64,000 bases of DNA from Polluticoccus soli (GCF_029269745.1 NZ_JARJHT010000001.1:2046001-2110000); one strand, 5' to 3'. Shown: positions 15,943 to 25,734, counted from the first letter of the stretch. Notes: a model not told the origin generated them from the letters alone. Translations and numbers: made by a program.

Positions 15943-16924
15943 GATGGTGATGTTCGTTTGATCTGTTATAAATAGGCAGAAGTATCAGCGACCCAATACC
16001 CAGTATTAAAACTATGCCTGTTTGGGCCAGCCACGACACCCAGCCAAATGCCTTGCCGTCAGCATCATCAATATTATAGAACACCAAGATCTGCGCGATA
16101 AGTGCAGGGTAGGCGCCGAGACCACCGGGTGTTACGATCATTCCAATGCTGCCAAATATGAGGACAACCAGAGCAGCCAGCAACGACAGCTCATCGGTTC
16201 CCGGCATTGCCCAAAAACCAATCACCACCTGCGACCAGTATAATAGCCAGATACACACGGTGTATACAAGGAACTCGCGGCGTTCTTTCAGCTTGAAAAT
16301 CGCTGCGATACCGTCTCTCATACCGAGTATGAACTGGCCGATCCTTGAGTGTTTATCGCGTCGAACCAGGAAGATCAGGAACAGGATAATGAAGCCAATG
16401 GCAGTGAGCACGCCGAAGAACAATGTCTTTTTGGACGCCAGTTGGGCAAACATGTTTGCGGCATATTCGCCTATTACGCTGGCTTGCAGCACAAACGCTA
16501 ATATAGTCACAAGGATCAGGCACACGACATCAAAGGCGCGCTCGGCAACGATGGTTCCTACCATTTTATCGGCGGGTACGTGTTCATAACGGGCCAGCAC
16601 GGTACACTTTGCTACCTCGCCCATACGGGGCAGAAGCAAATTCACCAGGTAGCCTAAGAGAACAGCGAGCGTAATATTAGTAGTTCGCGGGTGAATGTGA
16701 AGCGGTTTAAGCAGCAGTTTCCAGCGCAGGGCGCGGAAAAAATGCGAAAAGAAACCAAGTACAAGTACAGGTGCGAGAACCCAGAGCCTTGTTTGTTTGA
16801 TCGAGTGCATCATGTCGGCCTTGTCTTGCGGAGACATTTGGTCGAACATGCGATAGATGATAAATATACCCAGGCCAAGAAAAATAACGTACTGTACGGC
16901 GGTGATCAGTGTCCGTTTCTTCAT
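15914..16924 (-). CDS. LPG-synthase-TM/UPF0104 flippase-like membrane protein
   Basis: 336 residues with eight or so membrane segments of the PF03706 type. Diagnostic residues: HFFRALRWKLLL, NLLLPRMGEVAKCTVLARYEHVP, VAERAFDVVCL and TPGGLGAYPALIA. There is no soluble synthase domain, so it is the membrane module only. These proteins are thought to translocate lipids or glycolipids. Overlap with rfaE2 and spacing of 18 bp from panD suggest a panD-flippase-rfaE2 operon. The C-terminus is His-rich (NEHHHHAQD). Confidence 0.85.
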   Translation of the reverse strand: MKKRTLITAVQYVIFLGLGIFIIYRMFDQMSPQDKADMMHSIKQTRLWVLAPVLVLGFFSHFFRALRWKLLLKPLHIHPRTTNITLAVLLGYLVNLLLPRMGEVAKCTVLARYEHVPADKMVGTIVAERAFDVVCLILVTILAFVLQASVIGEYAANMFAQLASKKTLFFGVLTAIGFIILFLIFLVRRDKHSRIGQFILGMRDGIAAIFKLKERREFLVYTVCIWLLYWSQVVIGFWAMPGTDELSLLAALVVLIFGSIGMIVTPGGLGAYPALIAQILVFYNIDDADGKAFGWVSWLAQTGIVLILGIGSLILLPIYNRSNEHHHHAQDRVDTE

Positions 16925-16942
16925 CCGGGTAAAGATAACGTA

Positions 16943-17287
16943 TTACAGCGTATTATCTTCTTTAGGGAATATTACCGTTGGCTTGTATTGTTTAGCTTCT
17001 TCGAAATCCATGCTGGCATAAGAGATCACAATGACAGTGTCGCCAACAGATACTTTGCGCGCTGCAGGGCCGTTGAGGCAGATCATACCCGAACCACGAG
17101 TGCCGCGGATAACATAAGTTTCGAGACGTTCGCCGTTATCAATATTCAGTACCTGCACTTTCTCATTTTCGATGAGGTTGGCTGCGTCCATGAGGTTTTC
17201 GTCGATAGTGATACTGCCGATATAGTGCAGGTTCGCTTCGGTTACTTTTACCCTATGGATCTTTGATTTCAGTACTTCAATACGCAT
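16943..17287 (-). CDS. panD: Aspartate 1-decarboxylase (pyruvoyl enzyme)
   Basis: 114 residues. The proenzyme self-cleaves between Gly24 and Ser25 in YIGSIT, giving the pyruvoyl cofactor. Lys9 (SKIHRV), Arg54-region [10 protein letters not shown] and NGPAAR are the expected active-site elements. Makes beta-alanine for pantothenate and CoA. No panB or panC nearby. The start is fixed by the conserved N-terminus ([12 protein letters not shown]), and the exact -7 box at 17295-17302 leaves only a few leader bases, so the mRNA is nearly leaderless. Confidence 0.96.
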   Translation of the reverse strand: MRIEVLKSKIHRVKVTEANLHYIGSITIDENLMDAANLIENEKVQVLNIDNGERLETYVIRGTRGSGMICLNGPAARKVSVGDTVIVISYASMDFEEAKQYKPTVIFPKEDNTL

Positions 17288-17294
17288 AGCGGCG

Positions 17295-17302
17295 CAAAGG
17301 TA
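17295..17302 (-). promoter_or_regulatory. -7 promoter box of panD
   Basis: TACCTTTG on the minus strand, an exact TAnnTTTG match, 7 bp from the panD ATG. Transcription would begin within about 0-5 bases of the start codon. Confidence 0.65.
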
Positions 17303-17348
17303 CGAAACCTGTATAAAACATAAACAAAGGCGATATAAAGTAGTTTTA

Positions 17349-19505
17349 TTATCTGATAATGGTCACATTGCCGCTCTGGTGTACTTCCCTGCCGTCAAGC
17401 ATGACGGCATTCAACAGGTAGCCAACTGCGTCCAGACCCTGCTGCTGACCATCGTAAGTGCCATCCCATCCCTGGTTGATATCATTGGTTTCAAAAATCT
17501 TTTGACCCCAGCGATTATACAGCACTAAATGAATTGTTTTTACCGCGCCGCCCCGCACATAAAGTATATCGTTTTTGCCATCGCCGTTAGGGCTGAAACC
17601 AGTTGGCACACCGACAGCAGGCTCCGCTATTGCATCAACTGCATGGCATACTTTGGCAGTACATACTTCATTATAAATAGTTAGGCAGACTTTGTATGAG
17701 CCGGATTTCAGGTACATATGCTCGGGATCCGCTTCCTCAGATGTACTACCATCGCCAAAATCCCACGTCTGTGCCAGGGCACCTTTTGATTCATTGGTGA
17801 AATGCACTGGCTCATTTTCGAGAGGTTTTGAATTGCTGAATGCGGGCCGGAGTAAAGGAGAGGCGATCGTTAGATCCACAACGATGGCAGTGTCCCCCCT
17901 GAATACGCCATAAACTCCTGTTTCAAACATTGACACTTCCTCCAAAATATAAGGGGTGTCACATGCTACTACTACAGTATCTTTTAGCGGAAGCCCCTCG
18001 CGCGCGCAATCCCATTTGTATTTTGCAAACAAAATATCTTCTTTCCCATTAGCAGCTATCTTCTTTTCGTTTTGGGAAATGTCAAAATCGGCGTCGTTGG
18101 AATATCCGCCGGTTAAGTAAAGGTCGCCAACTGGTGAAATGAGTACATCCCTGCCGACATCGTTGTCCGAAGAGCCGATGGTTAAATGGCATTTATAATT
18201 TCCGGCTGAGTCGTATTTTACAAGGTACAGATCCATTAAACCTTTTGAGTTGACCTCTACGGGAGAGGCATTAGGATTAAGATCTAAGGGGCCGCTGAAA
18301 AAGCCTGTGTTATAGATGTATTCTCCGGATACGCGTAGAGACCAGCTCATATCCATGCCTACACTACCCATGACCTTACCCCAAATATAATTGCCGTTAA
18401 GATCGTATTTGGCAATGAAAATATTTGGATTGCCGTTGCTATTCGCCAAGGTCTGGATTCCGGCGGTGGTTCGCGGGTCAAAATCAACTGTATCACCATA
18501 CACATTGCCGCAAACGTATAGGTGGCCAGACTTGTCCAGCTTAATATCCAGGGCATCGTCCGTAGACTCGGACTGTATGTTGATAGCCCACAGATAGTTA
18601 CCATCCTTGTCGTATTTGGCTACCAGTGCATCGTATTTCCCGCTTGCAGACAGGGTTGCAGCATTAGCTGGAGAAGGATCAAAGTCATTATTGACACCCT
18701 GAAAAACACCTGCTACATATAGATTTGATTGAGCATCTATCGCGATCGCCCGTATGAGATTATCGGTCATGGTAATGCCGGGCTTGCCAAAGGTATGCGC
18801 CCATTGATACTGACCGTTGGTAGTATATTTAGCCAGGAATGCCGTGCCATCATTCACTGAATTAAACGTTGCGGTTGCAGAAGGCGAAGGATCAAAATCG
18901 ACCAGGTTTTTGAACTGGCCGCCTATGTACACATTTCCCTCAGCATCAAGCGCTACCGATTCCACTTCTTCGCCATAATCGCTTTGTATAGGTACCACCC
19001 AATAAAACGCACCAGCTGACGAATACTTAGCTACAAAACCATCGCCGCCATATTCATCTGTAGTGGTGCCCGTATATCCCAGGCAAGGGACCTCGGCCGT
19101 GTCTGATGATGGGTCAAAGTCCATTTTGTCTTTAAAGTATCCGGCTATATAAATATCGTTGTTGGGCGCTATGGTCATATCCAATACGCCGTCAGCCTGT
19201 TCGCTGCCTATCGAAAAAGCCCAGTTCAATTTGCCGGTCTGAGTATAAGATGCAAGAAAAATATCGCGGCTGTGATCATTGCTGATTAGTTCGTAGGCAG
19301 AAGGGCCTGGGTCCAGATCGATAGTATCATGAAAGTACCCCGCCAGGATTATATTGCCATTGGGAGCGAGACGTATCAGCCGGCCTTCATCGTTTTGAGA
19401 ACCGCCTGTATGAAGAAGCGATACCGGGCTTTGCGCAAATACGATCGCGGGCATGAAAAAAAGAAGCAGCAACAAGAGTTTGCCTCTAAGGGTCGCATAG
19501 AACAT
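17349..19505 (-). CDS. T9SS type B (CHU_C) secreted beta-propeller/PKD protein
   Basis: 718 residues. Signal peptide (..[10 protein letters not shown]). Residues ~30-495 hold about eight SBBP-like repeats of ~50-60 residues, each with 'GN.Y..G.F....DFDPS' and 'FLAKY...G.Y.W', forming a propeller. A PKD domain follows ([19 protein letters not shown], about 575-640), then the gliding-associated C-terminal (type B) sorting domain ([13 protein letters not shown]...[18 protein letters not shown], about 645-718). Exported by T9SS. Likely a surface or extracellular protein of unknown ligand. The PKD-CHU_C end is diagnostic. Confidence 0.9.
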   Translation of the reverse strand: MFYATLRGKLLLLLLFFMPAIVFAQSPVSLLHTGGSQNDEGRLIRLAPNGNIILAGYFHDTIDLDPGPSAYELISNDHSRDIFLASYTQTGKLNWAFSIGSEQADGVLDMTIAPNNDIYIAGYFKDKMDFDPSSDTAEVPCLGYTGTTTDEYGGDGFVAKYSSAGAFYWVVPIQSDYGEEVESVALDAEGNVYIGGQFKNLVDFDPSPSATATFNSVNDGTAFLAKYTTNGQYQWAHTFGKPGITMTDNLIRAIAIDAQSNLYVAGVFQGVNNDFDPSPANAATLSASGKYDALVAKYDKDGNYLWAINIQSESTDDALDIKLDKSGHLYVCGNVYGDTVDFDPRTTAGIQTLANSNGNPNIFIAKYDLNGNYIWGKVMGSVGMDMSWSLRVSGEYIYNTGFFSGPLDLNPNASPVEVNSKGLMDLYLVKYDSAGNYKCHLTIGSSDNDVGRDVLISPVGDLYLTGGYSNDADFDISQNEKKIAANGKEDILFAKYKWDCAREGLPLKDTVVVACDTPYILEEVSMFETGVYGVFRGDTAIVVDLTIASPLLRPAFSNSKPLENEPVHFTNESKGALAQTWDFGDGSTSEEADPEHMYLKSGSYKVCLTIYNEVCTAKVCHAVDAIAEPAVGVPTGFSPNGDGKNDILYVRGGAVKTIHLVLYNRWGQKIFETNDINQGWDGTYDGQQQGLDAVGYLLNAVMLDGREVHQSGNVTIIR

Positions 19506-19733
19506 AATGGTAGTGTATAGGTTGAGTACTAAAGTTATATAGAAAACAGCACATCTAAAAGAGATTAGCTTACCCTGAATGGGGCTAGCTTAGTATCCGA
19601 GACCCTGTTTGAGTTTATTTAAAAAGCAGGTAACATTGTAAAAGCCAGTTTCGTGGTACAGCGTTTGTGTGAAGTCTTGGAGGCTAGACAATGATCATTT
19701 AACCATCAAACTAAAACAACAAAAATCTGCAAC

Positions 19734-20150
19734 ATGGGACAACACTCGATCTACCTGATGTTCAACGGTAACTGTGAAGAAGCATTGAATTTTTACAAAG
19801 ACAAGCTAAATGGCAACATTGAATTTGTGCAACGTTATGGCGAAGCACCTATTGACACGCCGGAAGAGCAAAAAGCAAAGATCATGCATGCTTCGTTGGA
19901 CCTGCAGGGGTTCAAAATAATGGCATCAGACAGTGATGGTAAGCGCAATGTAAGTTTCGGTGACAATTTTTCTATCGCCTTGAACTTCAAATCGGACGGT
20001 GATATAGAACGTGCGTTTGATGCGCTGCAAACAGGAGGGCAGGTGACTATGGCACTGCAGGATACCTTCTGGGGGGCCAAGTTTGGCATGTGTACCGATA
20101 AGTTCGGTATCAACTGGATGTTCAACTATGATAAGAGCCCACAGAAATAA
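19734..20150 (+). CDS. VOC superfamily protein, PhnB-like
   Basis: 138 residues, one glyoxalase/PhnB-type domain: MGQHSIYLMFNGNCEEALNF..., GDNFSIALNF, then WGAKFGMCTDKFGINWMFNY, the typical end of PhnB/'3-demethylubiquinone methyltransferase-like' proteins. Despite old names these are usually metal-binding proteins of uncertain substrate. Single gene, with a bidirectional terminator shared with rplI. The 228 bp before it contain no other gene. Confidence 0.88.
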   Translation: MGQHSIYLMFNGNCEEALNFYKDKLNGNIEFVQRYGEAPIDTPEEQKAKIMHASLDLQGFKIMASDSDGKRNVSFGDNFSIALNFKSDGDIERAFDALQTGGQVTMALQDTFWGAKFGMCTDKFGINWMFNYDKSPQK

Positions 20151-20184
20151 AGCCTGAACACAGATCGATCATGATATAAAAAAG

Positions 20185-20212
20185 GAAAAGGATCACGTTA
20201 GTGATCCTTTTC
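20185..20212. terminator. Bidirectional terminator between the PhnB-like gene and rplI
   Basis: Perfect 12-bp stem GAAAAGGATCAC/GTGATCCTTTTC with loop GTTA, with A-run before and T-run after, so it can end both convergent transcripts. Confidence 0.9.
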
Positions 20213-20237
20213 TATTCAGTAGTATCTGAGATCCAGA

Positions 20238-20684
20238 TTATTCGCCTACCACTTCAAATTCCATTTCAACTACATTGTCTTTACCGAAGTCGATAGAAGC
20301 TTTGTGTGTACCAACTTCTTTTACTTCGTCAAGCAGTTGAATGCGACGACGGTCGATATCATATCCTTTTTGTTCGCGGATAGCGCGAGCCAGTTGGATA
20401 GAAGTAACCGAACCGAAGATCTTGCCGCTGGTACCGATCTTAGCGCCCAGTTTTACAGGAGATGCTTTCAGCACTTCTGTTACTTTAGCTATTTCAGCCA
20501 TCAGCTTTTGCTCACGCTTTTCTTTTTGCTTACGGCGTTCTTCCAGGATCTTCATGTTAGAACCGCTAGCTTCGATAGCGTATTTCTGAGGTATCAGGTA
20601 ATTGCGGGCATATCCCGGCCTTACTTCTACCAGTTCATGGGCACCGCCCAGGTTATCTACGTCTTTTATAAGAATTACTTGCAT
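20238..20684 (-). CDS. rplI: 50S ribosomal protein L9
   Basis: 148 residues. N domain MQVILIKDVDNLGGAHELVEVRPGYARNYLIP, which binds 23S rRNA, long connecting helix (EERRKQKEKREQKLM), and C domain (GSVTSIQLARAI..). Normal length. Last gene of rpsF-rpsR-rplI, 7 bp after rpsR. Confidence 0.98.
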   Translation of the reverse strand: MQVILIKDVDNLGGAHELVEVRPGYARNYLIPQKYAIEASGSNMKILEERRKQKEKREQKLMAEIAKVTEVLKASPVKLGAKIGTSGKIFGSVTSIQLARAIREQKGYDIDRRRIQLLDEVKEVGTHKASIDFGKDNVVEMEFEVVGE

Positions 20685-20691
20685 GACTATT

Positions 20692-20958
20692 TTACTTTAA
20701 AAGGTCAGTAACATAAGGTAACAGAGCCATTTGGCGTGCCTTCTTAACAGCCTGGGCTACTTTGCGCTGGAATTTCAGCGAGTTGCCGGTAATACGGCGA
20801 GGCAGCATCTTACCTTGTTCGTTCAGAAATTTTTTCAGGAATTCCGCGTCTTTATAGTCAACATACCTGATCCCCATTTTCTTGAAGCGGCAGTATTTTT
20901 TCTGGCGCTTCTCTACGCGTGTAGAGGTCAGAAACTTAATATCGTTTTGTTTAGCCAT
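20692..20958 (-). CDS. rpsR: 30S ribosomal protein S18
   Basis: 88 residues with the conserved [18 protein letters not shown] and [19 protein letters not shown]. Pairs with S6 on the 30S platform. Lies 20 bp after rpsF and 7 bp before rplI, in the standard order. Confidence 0.98.
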   Translation of the reverse strand: MAKQNDIKFLTSTRVEKRQKKYCRFKKMGIRYVDYKDAEFLKKFLNEQGKMLPRRITGNSLKFQRKVAQAVKKARQMALLPYVTDLLK

Positions 20959-20978
20959 TGTTCAGATTTTTTAAAGGA

Positions 20979-21341
20979 TTAAGCAGTAGTCGCTTCAGCG
21001 AGTTTGTTGCGTTTTTTAGCGTTGTATTCCACTGCATATTTGTCAAGACGGGTAACCATTTGACGCATAACGTTCTCGTCGCGGTTCATTTGGATCTCCA
21101 GCTTGGCGTTTACATCCGTTGTAGCCTGGTAAGAAAGTAACCAGTACAAACCTGTGGTCTTTTTTGCAATTGGGTAAGCCAGTGAACGAAGGCCCCATGC
21201 ATCCTGGTGAACGATTTTGCCACCATTCTCTGTGATGAAGTCTGCAAACTTCTTCTGAGCTCCTTTGAAGTCATCTTCAGCCAGAACCGGCGTAAAGATC
21301 ACCATCAGCTCGTAATTCTGAAGGTTGTTGTTTGTTGCCAT
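20979..21341 (-). CDS. rpsF: 30S ribosomal protein S6
   Basis: 120 residues: NYELMVIFTPVLAEDD, WGLRSLAYPIAKKTTGLYWLL and MNRDENVMRQMVTRLDKYAVEY are the usual S6 segments. First gene of the operon, preceded by a structured leader and a perfect promoter. The S6:S18 complex can repress this operon by binding the leader (family knowledge). Confidence 0.98.
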   Translation of the reverse strand: MATNNNLQNYELMVIFTPVLAEDDFKGAQKKFADFITENGGKIVHQDAWGLRSLAYPIAKKTTGLYWLLSYQATTDVNAKLEIQMNRDENVMRQMVTRLDKYAVEYNAKKRNKLAEATTA

Positions 21342-21374
21342 AAAAAATTATGTTGTTAATAAATGATCCCATCA

Positions 21375-21419
21375 GCCCGGCAGCAACGCTGGACATCCCG
21401 CGGAACGGAATGGCCGGAC
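21375..21419 (-). ncRNA. Candidate S6:S18 ribosomal leader
   Basis: On the minus strand the leader folds as GUCCGGC paired with GCCGGGC (7 bp), enclosing a second helix CAUUCC/GGGAUG with a CCG-containing loop (GUUCCGC), then UCCAGCGUUGCU. Nested helices with a CCG loop before rpsF are the described features of the S6:S18 leader, which mimics the 16S rRNA site. Position, promoter and downstream genes all fit. No covariance model was run. Confidence 0.55.
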
Positions 21420-21433
21420 ATATTTTGGGACGG

Positions 21434-21465
21434 CAAAGGTAGTGGATTTATCTAAAACAGACAAA
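21434..21465 (-). promoter_or_regulatory. Promoter of rpsF-rpsR-rplI
   Basis: Minus strand: TTTG at 21465-21462 (-33), about 20-bp spacer, exact -7 TACCTTTG at 21441-21434. The leader to the rpsF ATG is about 90 nt and contains the S6:S18-like fold. Confidence 0.8.
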
Positions 21466-21616
21466 TCATTGTGCGGAAAACTATAATATATGGCTGAGGG
21501 CTATATATTATTATAAGTAAGCAGCCTATTCTAGCCTCAAAATTACTGATTTTCAGCCGTTTAACTGGGTTGTCGGCCAATCTGTATTAAGGCTTATCTT
21601 CACCCAAAGCAAAAGA

Positions 21617-21988
21617 ATGGAACAGTATAAACAAGGAGATATTGTCTGGACAGACCTTACGGTGCCCAATGCCAAACAGGTGAGAGATTTTTATAAAGCG
21701 GTGACCGGGTGGGAGGTCCAGCCGTTGAGCATGGGAGAATATGATGACTATGTAATGAAAACGGCAGAGGGCACGGCAGTGGCCGGGGTATGCCATACAA
21801 GAGGCAGCAACACGAATATGCCACCTCAATGGATGGTATACGTGGCCGTGGAAGACGTAGCGGGTGCTGCAAAACAATGCACCGAGATGGGAGGCAAGGT
21901 GCTGGATGGCCCACGGAAGATGGGCGACAAAGACTTTGCCTGTATTCAAGACCCGGCAGGCGCGGTGTTGGCTCTTATATCGATCTAA
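21617..21988 (+). CDS. VOC family (glyoxalase-like) protein
   Basis: 123 residues, one VOC fold: GDIVWTDLTVPNAKQVRDFY, MPPQWMVYVAVEDV, then DFACIQDPAGAVLALI at the end. Bacteroidota have many such proteins; substrate unknown. It is followed after 65 bp by an AraC-type regulator on the same strand and may be its companion. Confidence 0.88.
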   Translation: MEQYKQGDIVWTDLTVPNAKQVRDFYKAVTGWEVQPLSMGEYDDYVMKTAEGTAVAGVCHTRGSNTNMPPQWMVYVAVEDVAGAAKQCTEMGGKVLDGPRKMGDKDFACIQDPAGAVLALISI

Positions 21989-22053
21989 GAAATATTGCGG
22001 AACTATGGCCGTTGCCAGCCAACGGCTATAATTCGTTTTAAGTCTATAACCAT

Positions 22054-22914
22054 ATGCCCCTACAGAAAGAGATACCCATCCACGATTTTTCGCGGGATAC
22101 GAAAGACAGCGTACCCTTCAGGTTTGTGCAGTTGGGGGCACTGACTGAATATGACTATTCCCGGCCGCACCGCCATAATTACTACGAGATCTTTTTCTTC
22201 AATAAAGGCGGCGGCGAGCACCTTATTGATTTCAAGAAATATCCCATCAGGGACAACGGTATTCACTTCATATCACCCGGGCAGGTGCATTGCCTGCGTC
22301 GCGAAGAGGGTTCGCATGGGTCTATTATCCTGTTCTCCCGCGATTTTTTTCATTTTGGGTCTGAGGGCTCAAACACGCTTTATAACTTCCCTTTCCTCAA
22401 CAGTGGCGCATATCCTGTATTGGATGCAGCTACAGAAGAATTTGCCGAGTTTCTTCCTTTACTCTTGCAGATGCAGAATGAGAGCCTGAAAGGGGTAGAT
22501 GTGTTTGCGGAGATATTGCGTTCTTATCTGAATATTGTGCTGCTAAAAAGTTTGCAGCTGTTCAACGGGCGTTATCCTGATCATCAAATGAAGCAAGGAA
22601 CTGTCTTCAATAAATTTCGCGAGCTGGTGGAGAAGGAATACCGTGGCAACCGTCAACCGGCATACTATGCATCTCAGCTGAACATTACGGAGAAGAAGCT
22701 GAACGAAGTGTGTAAAGAGAACAGTGGCGAGAATGTAAGCGACTACATAAAAGATCGCGTGTTGCTGGAGGCCAAGCGATTGTTGCACAACACTGACCAC
22801 AACATCAAAGAGATCGCCTATTTCCTTGGGTTTGAAGATCCCTCTTATTTCAACCGCTTCTTTCGTGTGAATACGGGTGTGACCGCTGGTGATTTTCGTA
22901 AAGAAGGAAATTAG
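22054..22914 (+). CDS. AraC-family transcriptional regulator
   Basis: 286 residues. N-terminal cupin sensor (about 20-160; PHRHNYYEIFFFNKG..HLIDF, FISPGQVH) and C-terminal double helix-turn-helix (about 185-286) with NVSDYIKDRVLLEAKRLL and IKEIAYFLGFEDPSYFNRFF, the most conserved stretch of AraC proteins. The PHRHN pattern suggests a small-molecule ligand. Target genes are not evident; the VOC gene upstream is a candidate. Confidence 0.93.
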   Translation: MPLQKEIPIHDFSRDTKDSVPFRFVQLGALTEYDYSRPHRHNYYEIFFFNKGGGEHLIDFKKYPIRDNGIHFISPGQVHCLRREEGSHGSIILFSRDFFHFGSEGSNTLYNFPFLNSGAYPVLDAATEEFAEFLPLLLQMQNESLKGVDVFAEILRSYLNIVLLKSLQLFNGRYPDHQMKQGTVFNKFRELVEKEYRGNRQPAYYASQLNITEKKLNEVCKENSGENVSDYIKDRVLLEAKRLLHNTDHNIKEIAYFLGFEDPSYFNRFFRVNTGVTAGDFRKEGN

Positions 22915-22990
22915 TGCCATAAAACAGGCGTTTTGTCCATTGATAACTGCGTTATTATGATGGAGCTTTGGGTAAACAAACCCCAGGCGT

Positions 22991-24250
22991 ATGAAAAAAC
23001 TATACTTGTTCCTATCCGTCCTGATACTATCAGCGAGCCCTGCCAAAGCACAGTGGCAACTGATGGATTCAATTGATGCAGGCAATTTCGTCAACATCCA
23101 TTTTTTTGATGCACACAAGGGGATCATCTCAGGAGAGATGGATGGCCGGTTTTTGTTAACGAACAACGGCGGACTTTCGTGGGACACTATCAAGGTTCCC
23201 TTCCTGGATATGTACACCGACTTTCTAACCGATATGCAGTTTGTAACCGATGATATTGGTTTTGTGTGTGGTGGCTCAGGCTTTTCAATGATACCTAATA
23301 TCTTGATGACAACGAAGGACGGAGGTCATACGTGGGACTCGGTAACAGTTACGAATGCCCCCGTATATGAGTTTACTGGCGTAGACTTTAAACAGACCAC
23401 AAATGATGTTGAAGGAGTGGTTGTTAGTTACAGCAATATATTCCACGTTACAGATACCGGTAGAACATTTCAAAGTATGGTGAAGCCGACGTTTAATTTC
23501 ACCATCACCGATGCAGTGTTTACAGGCGGTAGCAGGGTGTTGTTGCTTGGATATGATTTTGCTTCAAAAACTCATCGTATCTATTCAACCGATGATTGGG
23601 GCATAAACTGGGACTTGAGGTACCAGGATACCCTGGCTGTGACTTCTATCGGTTTCGCAAGCGTATATGGATTGGCCGGCTGCGGCAAGGGCACTATTCT
23701 AAAGAGTTCCGATGGAGGCAATAACTGGGCAAAACAAAAGATCGCACCCGATACGATCACATTTAACAAGGTGAAGTTTGGCAATAATGGTTTTGCTTAC
23801 TTGCTAGGGTATAAGACAATCGGAAATGGCGGAGGCTATATATACGGTTCGGAGAACTTCGGGCAAAGCTGGCATTCGGTGCAGGTGGATCCACAATTCT
23901 GGTTGTCCGACCTTGCAATGCCTACAATAGCGACGGGCTATGTTATTTCGAACAGGAAATTGTACAAAACAACAACAGGCGGTGGTCTTGGACTTAGTGT
24001 GGCGGATGTCGACGGGCTGGCAGATGGAATAAATGTTTATCCTAATCCCGCAAGTAAGGTAGTGCACATTGAGGTGCCGCTATCAATGCGTCTGGTGTCT
24101 CTTGCCGTGTACGATGCTACTGGCAAATTGGTAAAAAGCAATAGTGAGAACACACACGAACTGGATCTTTCTCATTTATCGCGCGGTACTTATTTATTGG
24201 AAATAAACACTGGGCAAGGGGTGTATAAGAGGAAGCTGCTTCTGCAGTGA
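22991..24250 (+). CDS. T9SS type A secreted YCF48/BNR-type propeller
   Basis: 419 residues. Signal peptide (..SASPAKAQ). Repeated blades with TTKDGGHTWDSV, STDDWGINWDLRY, KSSDGGNNWAKQ and GSENFGQSWHSV: the Asp-box-like S.DGG..W pattern of sialidase/YCF48 propellers, at ~60-residue spacing. It ends with a type A sorting domain (INVYPNPASKVVHIEV..GTYLLEINTGQGVYKRKLLL). Secreted through T9SS, probably surface-attached. No catalytic triad recognised. Own terminator follows. Confidence 0.86.
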   Translation: MKKLYLFLSVLILSASPAKAQWQLMDSIDAGNFVNIHFFDAHKGIISGEMDGRFLLTNNGGLSWDTIKVPFLDMYTDFLTDMQFVTDDIGFVCGGSGFSMIPNILMTTKDGGHTWDSVTVTNAPVYEFTGVDFKQTTNDVEGVVVSYSNIFHVTDTGRTFQSMVKPTFNFTITDAVFTGGSRVLLLGYDFASKTHRIYSTDDWGINWDLRYQDTLAVTSIGFASVYGLAGCGKGTILKSSDGGNNWAKQKIAPDTITFNKVKFGNNGFAYLLGYKTIGNGGGYIYGSENFGQSWHSVQVDPQFWLSDLAMPTIATGYVISNRKLYKTTTGGGLGLSVADVDGLADGINVYPNPASKVVHIEVPLSMRLVSLAVYDATGKLVKSNSENTHELDLSHLSRGTYLLEINTGQGVYKRKLLLQ

Positions 24251-24263
24251 TCATAGGTAAGTA

Positions 24264-24295
24264 AAACCCCGCTGGAGAGCGGGGTTTGTTTTATT
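24264..24295 (+). terminator. Rho-independent terminator of the YCF48-type gene
   Basis: 10-bp stem AAACCCCGCT/AGCGGGGTTT with loop GGAG, then GTTTTATT. Confidence 0.88.
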
Positions 24296-24309
24296 CAACA
24301 CATCCTATG

Positions 24310-25695
24310 CTATTGCTTAACTACTGTCTTTGTTTCGAGTACTATACCTGTATTGTTGTGTACAGAGAGCAGGTAAGTACCGGCAGGTAATTGGTCTATT
24401 TGTACGGACATTGATGAGCCGTTTACGGGCTGATTCGTTTGATATACTTGCTGGCCCATCATATTTGTCAGCGATATTTTTGCATCATGTAACGGTTGTG
24501 CCCATTCCAGGTTGATGATATTCGTTGCTGGGTTGGGATATAAGGACAGTGTACTTGTCTTTTCTTTTGTATCTCCGATATGCAGGTCGTTGTACTGCTC
24601 ATAAAATACGTTGACGTTGCCCACTTCAAAAGGAGTTCCGCCAAAGTCTATGCTGATAACACCATTGGAAGGATGGCCCATGGCTGTGTACGCCCACTCA
24701 ATTACAGCGTTGTCCTCCCATGTGCTTGTCTGCGCGTCCCATTGTTTCATGTCCTGGATCATTACGCGATCGCCGGCGGCATTTAGCGTACGCAGCTCGC
24801 GGGTTGTATACTCCCAGCTGCTGGTGGTTGTGTTCCAGAACCAGTTTTCTGTAAAATGATATACGTGGTGGTTGTTGTAGGCAAACGTGTCGAACGAGTT
24901 GTCTACCCAGGAAGACGTTGTTTGATCGTATTGCTGGCCATAATTTGTGGTCAGGTTGTTGAGTGCGTCATAGGTGTGCTTTTCAAGGTATTGCGGTATC
25001 CAGCTACCCGATTGGCGTTGGAAAAGCGCAATTTCAACCTGGTTGCCGTTACCATCCAGTGAATATTCGGTCCTGTTCATAAAATCGGCCGATGAGTAGA
25101 CGTAAATGCTATCAGCAATAAGCTGGTTTTGGCCGTTATACCCATAATGTTTGCGCGTAAGCGTATCCCAGGCGTTAGTAGAATTATTCCAGCCAAGTAC
25201 ATATTCGATCGACAAGTTGCCATTAGCATCGTAAAATGCTCTCCTGTCCCTGAAATTTTCTGGTTGGGGCGTAAAGTCAGGCCTCAGTTCGGTGCGTGTA
25301 AGACGTTTGTTGGCATTGTCGTAAGTGCTTTTGAGTATGTGGTCTAATTGAAAACCCGATCCGAAATCAACAAAGTAGGTTGCAGAATCAAACTGGATGG
25401 TTTCATCGTCCAGGAACATGCTGTTAGGATTGAACTGAAAGCCTCTTGCATTGGAATATTTGAAGTTAGAGGAATCCTGTATGTTCATAGAGCTTCCGTC
25501 AAATACGTATACTGAATAGCCTGAGATCCGTTCATGTGCAGCAGTGGTCTTGTGCGCTGTGGTCAGTTGTTTGGTCAATGCGTGGCGCACATAAGGGCTG
25601 TAATGTTTGCCCGGTGCATTATACTTATAAGCTTGCTGTGCCTGGACGCCAAGAGCCAGTGTCATTAAGGGTACAAATAGTACTGGTAGTTTCAT
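24310..25695 (-). CDS. T9SS type A secreted protein with YD-like W/Y repeats
   Basis: 461 residues. Signal peptide (..LALGVQAQ). The body is a chain of ~25-residue repeats with alternating aromatic residues (ntt.SWEYTTRE, qSGSWIPQYLEKHTYDALNN, YDQTTSSWVDNSFDTFAYNN), a layout seen in Bacteroidota surface proteins and loosely like RHS/YD repeats. C-terminal type A sorting domain (TLSLYPNPATNIINLEW..GTYLLSVHNNTGIVLETKTVVKQ). A TAGGGGTA box (25735-25745) lies upstream, like those of the sigma-factor operon at 41-46 kb. Function unknown. Confidence 0.82.
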   Translation of the reverse strand: MKLPVLFVPLMTLALGVQAQQAYKYNAPGKHYSPYVRHALTKQLTTAHKTTAAHERISGYSVYVFDGSSMNIQDSSNFKYSNARGFQFNPNSMFLDDETIQFDSATYFVDFGSGFQLDHILKSTYDNANKRLTRTELRPDFTPQPENFRDRRAFYDANGNLSIEYVLGWNNSTNAWDTLTRKHYGYNGQNQLIADSIYVYSSADFMNRTEYSLDGNGNQVEIALFQRQSGSWIPQYLEKHTYDALNNLTTNYGQQYDQTTSSWVDNSFDTFAYNNHHVYHFTENWFWNTTTSSWEYTTRELRTLNAAGDRVMIQDMKQWDAQTSTWEDNAVIEWAYTAMGHPSNGVISIDFGGTPFEVGNVNVFYEQYNDLHIGDTKEKTSTLSLYPNPATNIINLEWAQPLHDAKISLTNMMGQQVYQTNQPVNGSSMSVQIDQLPAGTYLLSVHNNTGIVLETKTVVKQ

Positions 25696-25734
25696 GTAGA
25701 ATTGATTTTAGTTATTAAACGAGAATAGACGGGT

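Noticed and set aside
19640-19660. GGTAACATTGTAAAAG before the PhnB-like gene as a Pho-type repeat
   Set aside because: Only one TAACAT unit; no 11-bp phased neighbours.
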